Shown: positions 5,618 through 12,415 of the stretch, one piece after another
How the letters are laid out: each line of letters opens with the position of its first letter
Numbering within the stretch: position 1 is the first letter of the stretch
Assembly (NCBI GenBank): GCA_910588635.1
Contig: CAJUPW010000031.1
Coordinates: 19,391-34,387 of the forward strand
Length of the DNA: 14,997 bases
Direction: 5' to 3'
Source: an uncultured Oscillospiraceae bacterium
GTDB taxonomy: Bacteria > Bacillota > Clostridia > Oscillospirales > Oscillospiraceae
The notes under the pieces: model-generated
Told to the model about the DNA's origin: nothing
The model's database searches: none
What the model saw: only the letters and a program-made list of their open reading frames with translations
Made by a program: the position numbers and the translations under genes

Positions 5618-6118
5618 TTACCTCAAATTTATCTTGTATTGTAAGGACTTCGGGTCTACCCAGGCCTGCCCGGGCCGGTCCCGGTCCAGAAAGATTTTCG
5701 CGGTTGAACCCGCTGGCTCGTCCCACAGGAAGGTGCTGCGGGCGGTGTAGGTCCGGCCCTCGTAGCGGTATTCGCACAGGACGGTCCAGGGGTGGCGCTG
5801 GTTTCCATAGCTGACGGAGCGGTGGTGCGTCGCCTTGACAACCCGCCCCTGTACCGGGAAGCCGCTGCACCGCAGCCACTCCCGCCGCCGGCCCTGAAAC
5901 TGGGCAATCAGCGTACAGGGCATGGCGGCGAACAGCAGCAGGAGCCCGGTCACTCCCAGCATCCAGGGCTCGCCGCTGCGCATGGGGATGGCAATGACAT
6001 ATCCCAGCCCGAAAATCAACATGAAGAAAACGGCCAGCGCGGACAGCACAATGGTGACGATCTCCAGCCGGCTGGCCGGGCGGCGCGGGTTCATAAAGTA
6101 GTGGGTGTGGAGGTACAC
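5618..6118 (-). CDS. Small two-helix membrane protein, DUF3592-like
   Basis: A 166-residue protein of unknown function. Two hydrophobic segments (about residues 18-42 and 50-72) are followed by a soluble beta-rich domain. That domain carries the DUF3592-type pattern: GFPVQGRVVKA, then CEYRYEGRTYTA, then KIFLDRDRPGQAWVD. I assign the family by this pattern only. I chose GTG at 6118 because GAGGGG lies eight bases upstream, inside the end of the lipoprotein gene. The later ATG at 6094 has no ribosome binding site. It starts two bases after the lipoprotein stop and ends three bases before mutL, so all three are probably translated together. Its presence between mutS and mutL is not explained by mismatch repair. 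Confidence 0.75.
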   Translation of the reverse strand: MYLHTHYFMNPRRPASRLEIVTIVLSALAVFFMLIFGLGYVIAIPMRSGEPWMLGVTGLLLLFAAMPCTLIAQFQGRRREWLRCSGFPVQGRVVKATHHRSVSYGNQRHPWTVLCEYRYEGRTYTARSTFLWDEPAGSTAKIFLDRDRPGQAWVDPKSLQYKINLR

Positions 6119-6120
6119 GG

Positions 6121-6957
6121 TCAGTACCCCTCATTGACCATGGTCCAGGCCCCGTCCTGAAGCTCCAGAACGATGCTCCGGTCCGGGTCCACCTTCACGC
6201 CGCCCTTGGAGCACTTGACGGTGAAGCTGACGGTATTTGCCATCTGTTCCTCAAAGACCAGCTCGGTAACGTCGAACACCGTTCCGGTGTAGTAATCCAG
6301 CGCGGTCTGCCGGGCCCGCTCCAGCTCTTCTTCGGTGAAAGGCGTAGACGGCCCCGTGACCGGGGGGGCCTCCGGCTGGGAACTGTCGGGCTCAGGGACA
6401 TCAGGCCCCGACACATCGGGTGCGGGGGGAAGGTCGGGTTGGAAATCAGCTAAGTCCACTTCTTCCCCGGACATCAGGGCGGCGCATAGCTTGGCCAGTC
6501 CATCCCGGTCCTGGCCCACGGCGAAGAGCAAATAGTTGCCTTGCCGCTCCACCACGGGGTCGTCCATCCGGGCGGCCTGTTCGGGGGCGTAAAACTCATA
6601 GGCGGACCGCTGGTCCTCGGCGTAGGTGGCCAGCGCCTGTTCCAGGCGGCCGGCCGCCACCCCGTCCACCCCCTCCAGCAGGAGGAACTGGTCGGCCACC
6701 ATCCCCAGGGACATGGCGTACCGGGCCTGGGCGATGTCCTCCGGGCCGGCCTCAATGCGGTCCTCATAGAGGTTCAGCAGCCCCGGCACCAGCTCCGGGT
6801 CCTGTGTCTCCAGAGGTTGGGGAAAATACCCGCTGTCGGAGAGGATATTGGCGATGTAATCCAGACCCAGCGTCACGGCTTTGTCGGACTTGGGCCCGCA
6901 GGCGGCGAGAAGCAGGCAGAGGGAGAGGAGCGGGAGAAGGTATTTCGCGTGTTTCAT
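6121..6957 (-). CDS. Secreted lipoprotein with DUF4358-like and C-terminal domains
   Basis: A 278-residue predicted lipoprotein. The signal peptide has a basic start (MKHAK), a leucine-rich core and lipobox LAAC, with lipidated C20. Residues about 28-150 resemble DUF4358-type lipoproteins (RYAMSLGMVADQFLLLEGV, LEQALATYAEDQRSAYEFY, GNYLLFAVGQD). A Pro/Asp/Ser-rich linker (about 165-200) leads to a second small domain ending in LELQDGAWTMVNEGY. Its pattern resembles DUF4829/NTF2-like domains attached to lipoproteins. AAAGGAG lies six bases before the ATG, in the 14-bp gap after mutS. The function is unknown; it sits on the outer face of the membrane. Both domain labels are pattern impressions, not search results. 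Confidence 0.8.
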   Translation of the reverse strand: MKHAKYLLPLLSLCLLLAACGPKSDKAVTLGLDYIANILSDSGYFPQPLETQDPELVPGLLNLYEDRIEAGPEDIAQARYAMSLGMVADQFLLLEGVDGVAAGRLEQALATYAEDQRSAYEFYAPEQAARMDDPVVERQGNYLLFAVGQDRDGLAKLCAALMSGEEVDLADFQPDLPPAPDVSGPDVPEPDSSQPEAPPVTGPSTPFTEEELERARQTALDYYTGTVFDVTELVFEEQMANTVSFTVKCSKGGVKVDPDRSIVLELQDGAWTMVNEGY

Positions 6958-6971
6958 AACGGGCTCCTTTC

Positions 6972-9593
6972 TCAGCGCAGGTCCTGTTTCAGCTCGGCCA
7001 GCAGGTTCAGCGCCTCGATGGGGGAGAGGATGTTCACATCGGTCATCCGCAGCTTTTTCAAAACGGTCTCGCCGCCCAGGTCGCCCAGGGAGAGCTGGCT
7101 GCCGTCGGGGGACGGGCCGCCCGGGGGGGCGGCCCCTACAGGGGCGTTCCCGCTCTCCAGCTCCTCCAAAATCTCTCTGGCCCGGCGGACCACCCGGTCG
7201 GGCACCCCGGCCAGCTTGGCCACCTCCACGCCGTAGCTCTGGTCGGCCCCGCCCCGGACGATCTTCCGCAGGAAGATTACGTCGCCCCCCCGCTTTTTGG
7301 CGGCGATGTTGTAGTTCTTCACCCCGGGGACGGTCCCCTCCAGAGCGGTGAGCTCGTGGTAGTGGGTGGCAAAGAGGGTCTTGGCCCCCAGGCGCTTGCG
7401 GTCGGCGCAGTGCTCCAGCACCGCCCGGGCGATGGCCATGCCGTCGTAGGTGGAGGTCCCCCGGCCGATCTCGTCCAGAATGAGAAGGGACTTCCCTGTG
7501 GCGTGATTCAGCAGGGCGGCCACCTCGGTCATCTCCACCATGAAGGTGGACTGGCCGGAGGAGAGGTCGTCGCTGGCCCCGATGCGGGTGAATACCCGGT
7601 CCACCACCCCGATGCGGGCGGAGCGGGCCGGGACAAAGGCGCCCATCTGGGCCATGAGGACGATCAGCGCCACCTGACGCATGTAGGTGGACTTGCCCGC
7701 CATATTGGGGCCGGTAATAATAGCGGCCAGATCGTCCCAGCCGTCCATGTGGGTGTCGTTGGGGACGAAGGGGGTCCCATTCAGCATCTTCTCCACCACC
7801 GGGTGGCGGCCCTCCACAATGGTGAGGGCGTCGGAATTGTCCACCTGGGGCATACAGTAGTGGTTGGCGGCGGCCACCGCGGCGAAGGACTGGAGTACGT
7901 CCACTTGGGCCAGGGCGGCGGCGGTCCTCTGAATGCGGTCCACCTGAGCGCAGACGGCTTTCTTTAATTCACAGAAGAGCTGGTACTCCAGGGCGGTCAC
8001 CTGATCCCGGGCGGAGAGAATGGCGTGCTCCAGCTCTTTCAGCTCCGGGGAGATATACCGCTCGGCGTTCACCGTGGTCTGCTTGCGGGTCCAGTGACCG
8101 GGGACCAGCCCTGTCTGGGCCTTGGCCACTTCGATGTAGTATCCAAACACCTTGTTGGAGGTGATTTTCATATTCTTGATGCCGGTCTGCTCCTTGGTTT
8201 TGACCTCCATGTCAATGATATGGCTGTTGGCGTTGGTGAGCAGGGAGCGCAGCTCGTCCACCTGGGCGTTGTAGCCCGGGCGGATGAAATCCCCCTCCCG
8301 GACGGAGAAGGGCAGAGGTTTCTCGTCCTCGTCCCGGAGGGCTCCGTCCAGCAGAGAGCGCAGCTCAGGCAGGTCGTCCAGACTATCCCGCAGCTCCTGG
8401 AGCAAGGGAGAGGGGCAGTGGTCCAGCAGCTCCCGGATGTGGGGCAGCTTCCCCAGCCCGGCGGACAGAGCGGCCAGGTCCCGGGAGCCGGCGGAGCCGT
8501 ACACCACCCGGCCGGCCAGCCGCTCCAGGTCGGTGACCTCCCGGAGGGCAAGAGACAGCTCCTCCCGGGTGATGGCATCCTCCACCAGGTCGGCTACCCC
8601 TTGCTGCCGCCGGGCGATCTGCACCGGGGAGAGGAGGGGCCGTTCCAGCCAGCCCCGGAGGAGCCGGCCGCCCATGGCGGTTTTGGTTTTGTCCAGCACC
8701 CAGAGGAGGGAGCCTTTCTTCTCCTTGCCCCGCATGGTGGAGGTCAGCTCCAGAGTCTGCCGGGCGGTGAGGTCCAGCTCCATAAACTGCCCCGGGGTGT
8801 AGTAGGTGAGGGCGGAGATGTGGCTCAGGTCGGTCTTTTGGGTCTCGTAGAGGTAGGCCAGCAGGCCGCCCACCGCCTGGATGGAGGCCTCGTTCCCCTG
8901 GGGGATGTCCTGAAGGCCCGTCTTAAATTGCTTTTCCGTCAGGGGCCGGGCGGCCCCGATGCGGAACCGGGCCTCGCCCCCGCTCTCGCACAGGCAGTCC
9001 AGCCGCTGCCGGAGGAAGGAGACCAGCCCGTCGGTGTTCCAGGCCCCCGAGGAGAGCACCGCCTCGGCGGGGTGGAAGCGGGCCAGCTCATTCCGGAGGT
9101 GGCCCAGCCCCTCCCCATCGGCGGAGAAGGAGGAGGCGTACACCTCTCCGGTAGAGATGTCGCACAGGCACAGGCCGAAAGCCGTAGAATCGCCGTAGAC
9201 GGCGCAGATGTAATTGTTCCTGCTGTCCTCCAGCATGGAGGCGGACATGGCCGTCCCCGGCGTGACCACCCGGATGATATCCCGGTCCACCAGCCCCTTG
9301 GCCAGCGCCGGGTCCTCGGTCTGCTCGCAGATGGCGATTTTGTAGCCCTTGGCGATGAGACGGGCAATGTAGCTGTCGGCGGAGTGGTAGGGCACCCCGC
9401 ACATGGGGGTGCGCTCCGCCGCCGGCTTGTTCCGGTCCCGGGTAGTGAGGGTCAGGTCCAGCTCCTTGGACACCAGCCTGGCGTCCTCATTGAACATTTC
9501 ATAGAAGTCCCCCAGCCGGAAGAACAAAATGGAATCCGGGTTCTGGGCCTTGATGTCCAGATATTGCTGCATCATGGGGGTGATTTCCGGCAT
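6972..9593 (-). CDS. mutS: DNA mismatch repair protein MutS
   Basis: Recognises mismatches and small loops and recruits MutL. The 873-residue length is normal. The N-terminal mismatch-binding motif GDFYEMF is at residues 28-34, with the phenylalanine at F30 and glutamate at E32. The ATPase domain has Walker A GPNMAGKST near residue 630, DDLSSGQSTFMVEM, Walker B LLILDEIGRG near 705 and FATHYHEL. After it, a Gly/Pro/Ala-rich linker leads to QLSLGDL, a possible beta-clamp-binding motif, and the C-terminal helices (LSPIEALNLLAELK). The start is preceded by AGAAGG with six bases of spacing and lies 15 bp after miaB. An inverted-repeat element lies in the linker coding region (7111-7146). Confidence 0.98.
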   Translation of the reverse strand: MPEITPMMQQYLDIKAQNPDSILFFRLGDFYEMFNEDARLVSKELDLTLTTRDRNKPAAERTPMCGVPYHSADSYIARLIAKGYKIAICEQTEDPALAKGLVDRDIIRVVTPGTAMSASMLEDSRNNYICAVYGDSTAFGLCLCDISTGEVYASSFSADGEGLGHLRNELARFHPAEAVLSSGAWNTDGLVSFLRQRLDCLCESGGEARFRIGAARPLTEKQFKTGLQDIPQGNEASIQAVGGLLAYLYETQKTDLSHISALTYYTPGQFMELDLTARQTLELTSTMRGKEKKGSLLWVLDKTKTAMGGRLLRGWLERPLLSPVQIARRQQGVADLVEDAITREELSLALREVTDLERLAGRVVYGSAGSRDLAALSAGLGKLPHIRELLDHCPSPLLQELRDSLDDLPELRSLLDGALRDEDEKPLPFSVREGDFIRPGYNAQVDELRSLLTNANSHIIDMEVKTKEQTGIKNMKITSNKVFGYYIEVAKAQTGLVPGHWTRKQTTVNAERYISPELKELEHAILSARDQVTALEYQLFCELKKAVCAQVDRIQRTAAALAQVDVLQSFAAVAAANHYCMPQVDNSDALTIVEGRHPVVEKMLNGTPFVPNDTHMDGWDDLAAIITGPNMAGKSTYMRQVALIVLMAQMGAFVPARSARIGVVDRVFTRIGASDDLSSGQSTFMVEMTEVAALLNHATGKSLLILDEIGRGTSTYDGMAIARAVLEHCADRKRLGAKTLFATHYHELTALEGTVPGVKNYNIAAKKRGGDVIFLRKIVRGGADQSYGVEVAKLAGVPDRVVRRAREILEELESGNAPVGAAPPGGPSPDGSQLSLGDLGGETVLKKLRMTDVNILSPIEALNLLAELKQDLR
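7111..7146. repeat. GC-rich palindromic repeat inside mutS linker
   Basis: Two adjacent palindromes: GGGCCGCCC (7114-7122) with GGGCGGCCC (7127-7135), a 9-bp stem with a GGGG loop, then GCCCC-TACA-GGGGC (7132-7145). On the coding strand it begins CCTGTAGGGGC, which resembles dispersed intergenic repeats I associate with Oscillospiraceae genomes. It encodes the low-complexity linker APVGAAPPGGPSPDG and keeps the frame. Confidence 0.5.
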
Positions 9594-9608
9594 GGGGATA
9601 CCTTCTTT

Positions 9609-11018
9609 CTATATCAGTTCTCCAGTCAGCGACCACTTGTTGGCCCCGGTGATTTTCACGTCCCTGAACTGGCCCAGGGCGGAGGGGTCGCCCGCCACCC
9701 GGACCAGCCGGTTGCCCGGTGTGCGGGCGGTGAGGTTGCAGCGATCGTCATCGGACAGTCCGTCCAGCAGACAGCGCACCGTTTTCCCGATGTAGGCGGC
9801 GTGCTTTTCCTCAGAAATGGCGTCCTGGAGGGCGGTGAGGCGGTTGAAGTTTTGAAGCTTTTCCTCCCGGGGCATGGGGTCGTCCATCTCCGCCGCCGGG
9901 GTGCCGGGGCGGGGGGAAAAAATGAAGGTGAACAGGGCGTCGAACCGGACTTCCTCCAGCACGCGCAAGGTGTCCTCAAACTCCGCTGTCGTCTCCCCGG
10001 GGAAGCCGACGATGACGTCGGAGGTAAGGACGATATCGGGAATCAGGGTCCGCACGGCCTTGATTTTTTCCAGGTACTCCGCCCGGGTGTGCCGGCGGTT
10101 CATCACCTTGAGAACGCGGTCGTTCCCCGCCTGGAAGGGCAGGTGGAGCACCGGGGCCACCTTTTCGCACTTTGCCATGGCCTCAAAGAGCTTCCGGGTG
10201 GCGTCCTTGGGGTGGGAGGTCATAAACCGGATGAGGAAGTCCCCGGGGATGGCGTTCACCTGCTCCAGCAGGCCGGCGAAATCTATGGGATCATCCAAGT
10301 CCTTACCGTAGGAATTCACGTTCTGGCCCAGGAGGGTGATGTCCTTGTACCCCTCCTGCGCCAATTGGCGCACCTCGGCGAGAATGTCCCCGGGCTTCCG
10401 AGACCGCTCCCGGCCCCGGACGTAGGGGACGATGCAGTAGGAGCAGAAGTTGTTGCAGCCGTACATGATGGACACCCAGGCCTTGATCTTATCCTGCCGC
10501 ACCACCGGGATGCCTTCGGCGATGGAGCCGGCCTCGTCCTCCACCGAGAAGGTCCGGCCCCGCCGGGTAAGCAGGCCGTGGATCATCTCCGGAAACTGCC
10601 ACAGGGCCTGAGGGCCGAAAACCAGGTCCACATGGCGGTAGGACTCCCGGATTTTCCGGGCCGCCTGGGGCCGCTGGGCCATGCACCCGCACAGGCAGAT
10701 CAGGGTGTCCGGGCGGCGGCGCTTCACATGGACCAGGGCGCCCACGTTGCCGAACACCCGCTGCTCGGCGTGCTCCCGAATGGCGCAGGTGTTGATGACG
10801 ATGATCCGGGCCTGCTCCTCGCTGTCGGTGAAGCCGAAGCCCATTTTATCCAGGTAGCCCCGGATGCGCTCGGAGTCGGCCTCGTTCTGCTGGCAGCCGT
10901 AGGTATCCACAAAGGCCAGAGGCTTTTCCGGCCACTGAGCGGTGAGCCGGGCTACGGCGGCGCAGTGGGAGAGCTGCTCTTCTACCTGAGCGGGGGGAAT
11001 GATGGTGGTGCGTTCCAT
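9609..11018 (-). CDS. miaB: tRNA-2-methylthio-N6-dimethylallyladenosine synthase MiaB
   Basis: Radical-SAM methylthiotransferase that converts i6A37 to ms2i6A37 in tRNA, the step after MiaA. The 469-residue protein has the N-terminal UPF0004 domain with cluster ligands C42 (TYGCQQNE), C78 (INTCAIRE) and C112 (CGCMAQ). The radical-SAM motif CNNFCSYC (C188, C192, C195) is followed by IVPYVRGRERS, the MiaB signature. A C-terminal TRAM domain spans about 400-469. I chose ATG at 11018 because GGAGG lies five bases upstream. A TTG at 11030 would run through that ribosome binding site. The gene is first of the minus-strand group and has its own promoter at 11053-11081. Confidence 0.97.
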   Translation of the reverse strand: MERTTIIPPAQVEEQLSHCAAVARLTAQWPEKPLAFVDTYGCQQNEADSERIRGYLDKMGFGFTDSEEQARIIVINTCAIREHAEQRVFGNVGALVHVKRRRPDTLICLCGCMAQRPQAARKIRESYRHVDLVFGPQALWQFPEMIHGLLTRRGRTFSVEDEAGSIAEGIPVVRQDKIKAWVSIMYGCNNFCSYCIVPYVRGRERSRKPGDILAEVRQLAQEGYKDITLLGQNVNSYGKDLDDPIDFAGLLEQVNAIPGDFLIRFMTSHPKDATRKLFEAMAKCEKVAPVLHLPFQAGNDRVLKVMNRRHTRAEYLEKIKAVRTLIPDIVLTSDVIVGFPGETTAEFEDTLRVLEEVRFDALFTFIFSPRPGTPAAEMDDPMPREEKLQNFNRLTALQDAISEEKHAAYIGKTVRCLLDGLSDDDRCNLTARTPGNRLVRVAGDPSALGQFRDVKITGANKWSLTGELI

Positions 11019-11052
11019 AGAAACCTCCAAAAGGCGCTATTTTAACTCATAT

Positions 11053-11081
11053 ATTATACTCTCTTTTCCACCAAAAAACAA
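11053..11081 (-). promoter_or_regulatory. Sigma-A-type promoter of the miaB-mutS-mutL operon
   Basis: On the minus strand: TTGTTT (11081-11076), a 17-bp spacer, and consensus TATAAT (11058-11053). The predicted start near 11046 leaves a leader of about 28 nt before miaB. No other strong promoter was seen in the tight gene series down to mutL. Confidence 0.72.
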
Positions 11082-11085
11082 GGGT

Positions 11086-11115
11086 GACATATCCGGCCCA
11101 AGGCCCACATAAATT
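11086..11115 (+). promoter_or_regulatory. Sigma-E-like sporulation promoter of spoIIP
   Basis: GACATATC (11086-11093), a 14-bp spacer, and CATAAATT (11108-11115). Each half matches 6 of 8 positions of the Bacillus sigma-E form (GTCATATT, 14 bp, CATACAAT). The predicted start near 11121 is about 30 nt before the ATG. Mother-cell control of spoIIP by sigma-E is known in Bacillus subtilis, which supports the call. It lies back to back with the miaB promoter. Confidence 0.6.
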
Positions 11116-11151
11116 GGATAAAACAGCTTACACAGGATAAGGAGTGGTGCT

Positions 11152-12303
11152 ATGGAGAACAGGATGGGACGGGCCCTGCGCCGGGGAGTAGCCCTGGGCC
11201 TGGCGCTGGCGGCGGCCTGGGGGGTAAGCCTGACAGCGGACCTGGGAGGGGTGAAAGAGGACCTGACCGCTCTGGGGGAGGAGCCGGCCATGGCCGTCTG
11301 GCTGATGAAGTCCCAACTGGGGGAGCTGCCTGGCCGGGAGCAAGGGCTGACCGGCTGGGGACGCCTGCTGCTGAAGGCCTCCCCCCTCCTGGCCGCCGGG
11401 GAGGGGGCGGTGCTGGAGCGCCGGGAAAGCCAGGAGGCGCCGGGAGAGACCGGGGAGCCGGACCTGGGGGACGGGGAGGACACGGATCTGCCCGATCTTC
11501 AGCCCTCAGACAGCGGGGAAGGCATTGTAGAAATGACCGGCCGGGGCAAGGAGGGCAGCCTGTACCTGCGGGACGGGGAAATCTACGTTTACAACCGCAC
11601 CGACCGGGAGCTGGATTCCTCTCTGCTGGGAGAGGGGACGGTGGATGTCAGCCTGGGGGAGGGGCCCCAAATTTTGATTCTCCACACCCACGGCAGCGAG
11701 GCCTATTCCATGACCGACGGGGATACCTACGAGGAGAGCGACCCCTACCGCACCACCGACTGCACCCACAACGTGGTCCGGGTGGGGGAGGAGATGGCCA
11801 CCGTATTCCGGGCCTACGGCTTTCAGGTGATTCACGACACCACTCTGTGCGACTACCCCGCCTACAACGGCGCCTACGACCGCTCCAAGGCGGTGGCGGA
11901 GCAGTGGCTGGAGCGGTATCCCTCTATCAAGGTGGTGTTCGACGTCCACCGGGACGCCCTGGTGGGGAACGAGGGGGAGGTCTATAAGCTGGTGTCCGAC
12001 GAGGCGGGGCAGAAGGTGGCCCAGGTAATGATGGTGCTGGGCACCGACGCCGGCGGCGCGGACCACCCCCGGTGGAAGGACAATCTGGCCTTTGCCCTGA
12101 AATTGCAGCGGAATCTGGTGAAGGGCTACGCCAGCCTGGCCCGGCCCACAGTGCTGCGCAAGAGCCGGTATAACCAGCAGCTGTGCCCCGGCTCCGTCCT
12201 GGTGGAGGTGGGGGGACACGGCAACTCCCTCAGTGAGGCCATCGCCGGCGGCCGCCTCTGGGCGGACAACGTGGCGCGGACCCTACTGGAGATGAAGGAA
12301 TAA
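11152..12303 (+). CDS. spoIIP: Stage II sporulation protein P (SpoIIP), engulfment hydrolase
   Basis: Peptidoglycan amidase/endopeptidase that works with SpoIID (not in this window) to thin the septum and drive engulfment of the forespore. The 383-residue protein has an N-terminal hydrophobic anchor (about residues 11-29). An acidic, low-complexity linker spans about 86-125. The catalytic domain starts near residue 165. Visible zinc and active-site features are HTHGSEAY (H178, H180), a downstream VGEEM, DVHRDAL (H266) and VEVGGHGNSLSEA (E352). The start has AAGGAG seven bases upstream and a sigma-E-like promoter. It diverges from miaB and ends in a terminator four bases after the stop, so it is a single-gene unit. 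The usual Bacillus neighbour gpr is absent. Confidence 0.95.
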   Translation: MENRMGRALRRGVALGLALAAAWGVSLTADLGGVKEDLTALGEEPAMAVWLMKSQLGELPGREQGLTGWGRLLLKASPLLAAGEGAVLERRESQEAPGETGEPDLGDGEDTDLPDLQPSDSGEGIVEMTGRGKEGSLYLRDGEIYVYNRTDRELDSSLLGEGTVDVSLGEGPQILILHTHGSEAYSMTDGDTYEESDPYRTTDCTHNVVRVGEEMATVFRAYGFQVIHDTTLCDYPAYNGAYDRSKAVAEQWLERYPSIKVVFDVHRDALVGNEGEVYKLVSDEAGQKVAQVMMVLGTDAGGADHPRWKDNLAFALKLQRNLVKGYASLARPTVLRKSRYNQQLCPGSVLVEVGGHGNSLSEAIAGGRLWADNVARTLLEMKE

Positions 12304-12306
12304 GAA

Positions 12307-12338
12307 GCCCGCCGGGACCCTCCGGCGGGACATTTTTT
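12307..12338 (+). terminator. Rho-independent terminator of spoIIP
   Basis: CCCGCCGG (12308-12315) pairs with CCGGCGGG (12322-12329), eight base pairs with a 6-nt loop. Three bases later a run of six T begins (12333-12338). It immediately follows the spoIIP stop. Confidence 0.9.
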
Positions 12339-12415
12339 ATCCCTCGACAGCTTTCCCCAAAATAATGGACAAGCCTCCGCTATACTGGAAGAAACTGGAA
12401 GGGAGAGATGGGAGC

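Noticed and set aside
8025..11045. 1006-codon open frame on the plus strand across mutS and miaB
   Set aside because: It is antisense to two full-length, motif-complete genes. Its product is a His/Gly/Val-rich low-complexity string with no family features, as expected from GC-rich shadow frames.
12344..12386. Possible promoter for the P-type ATPase (TCGACA and TATACT)
   Set aside because: The spacing between the two boxes is 31 bp and no better -35 stands 16-18 bp from TATACT, so only a -10-like box remains.
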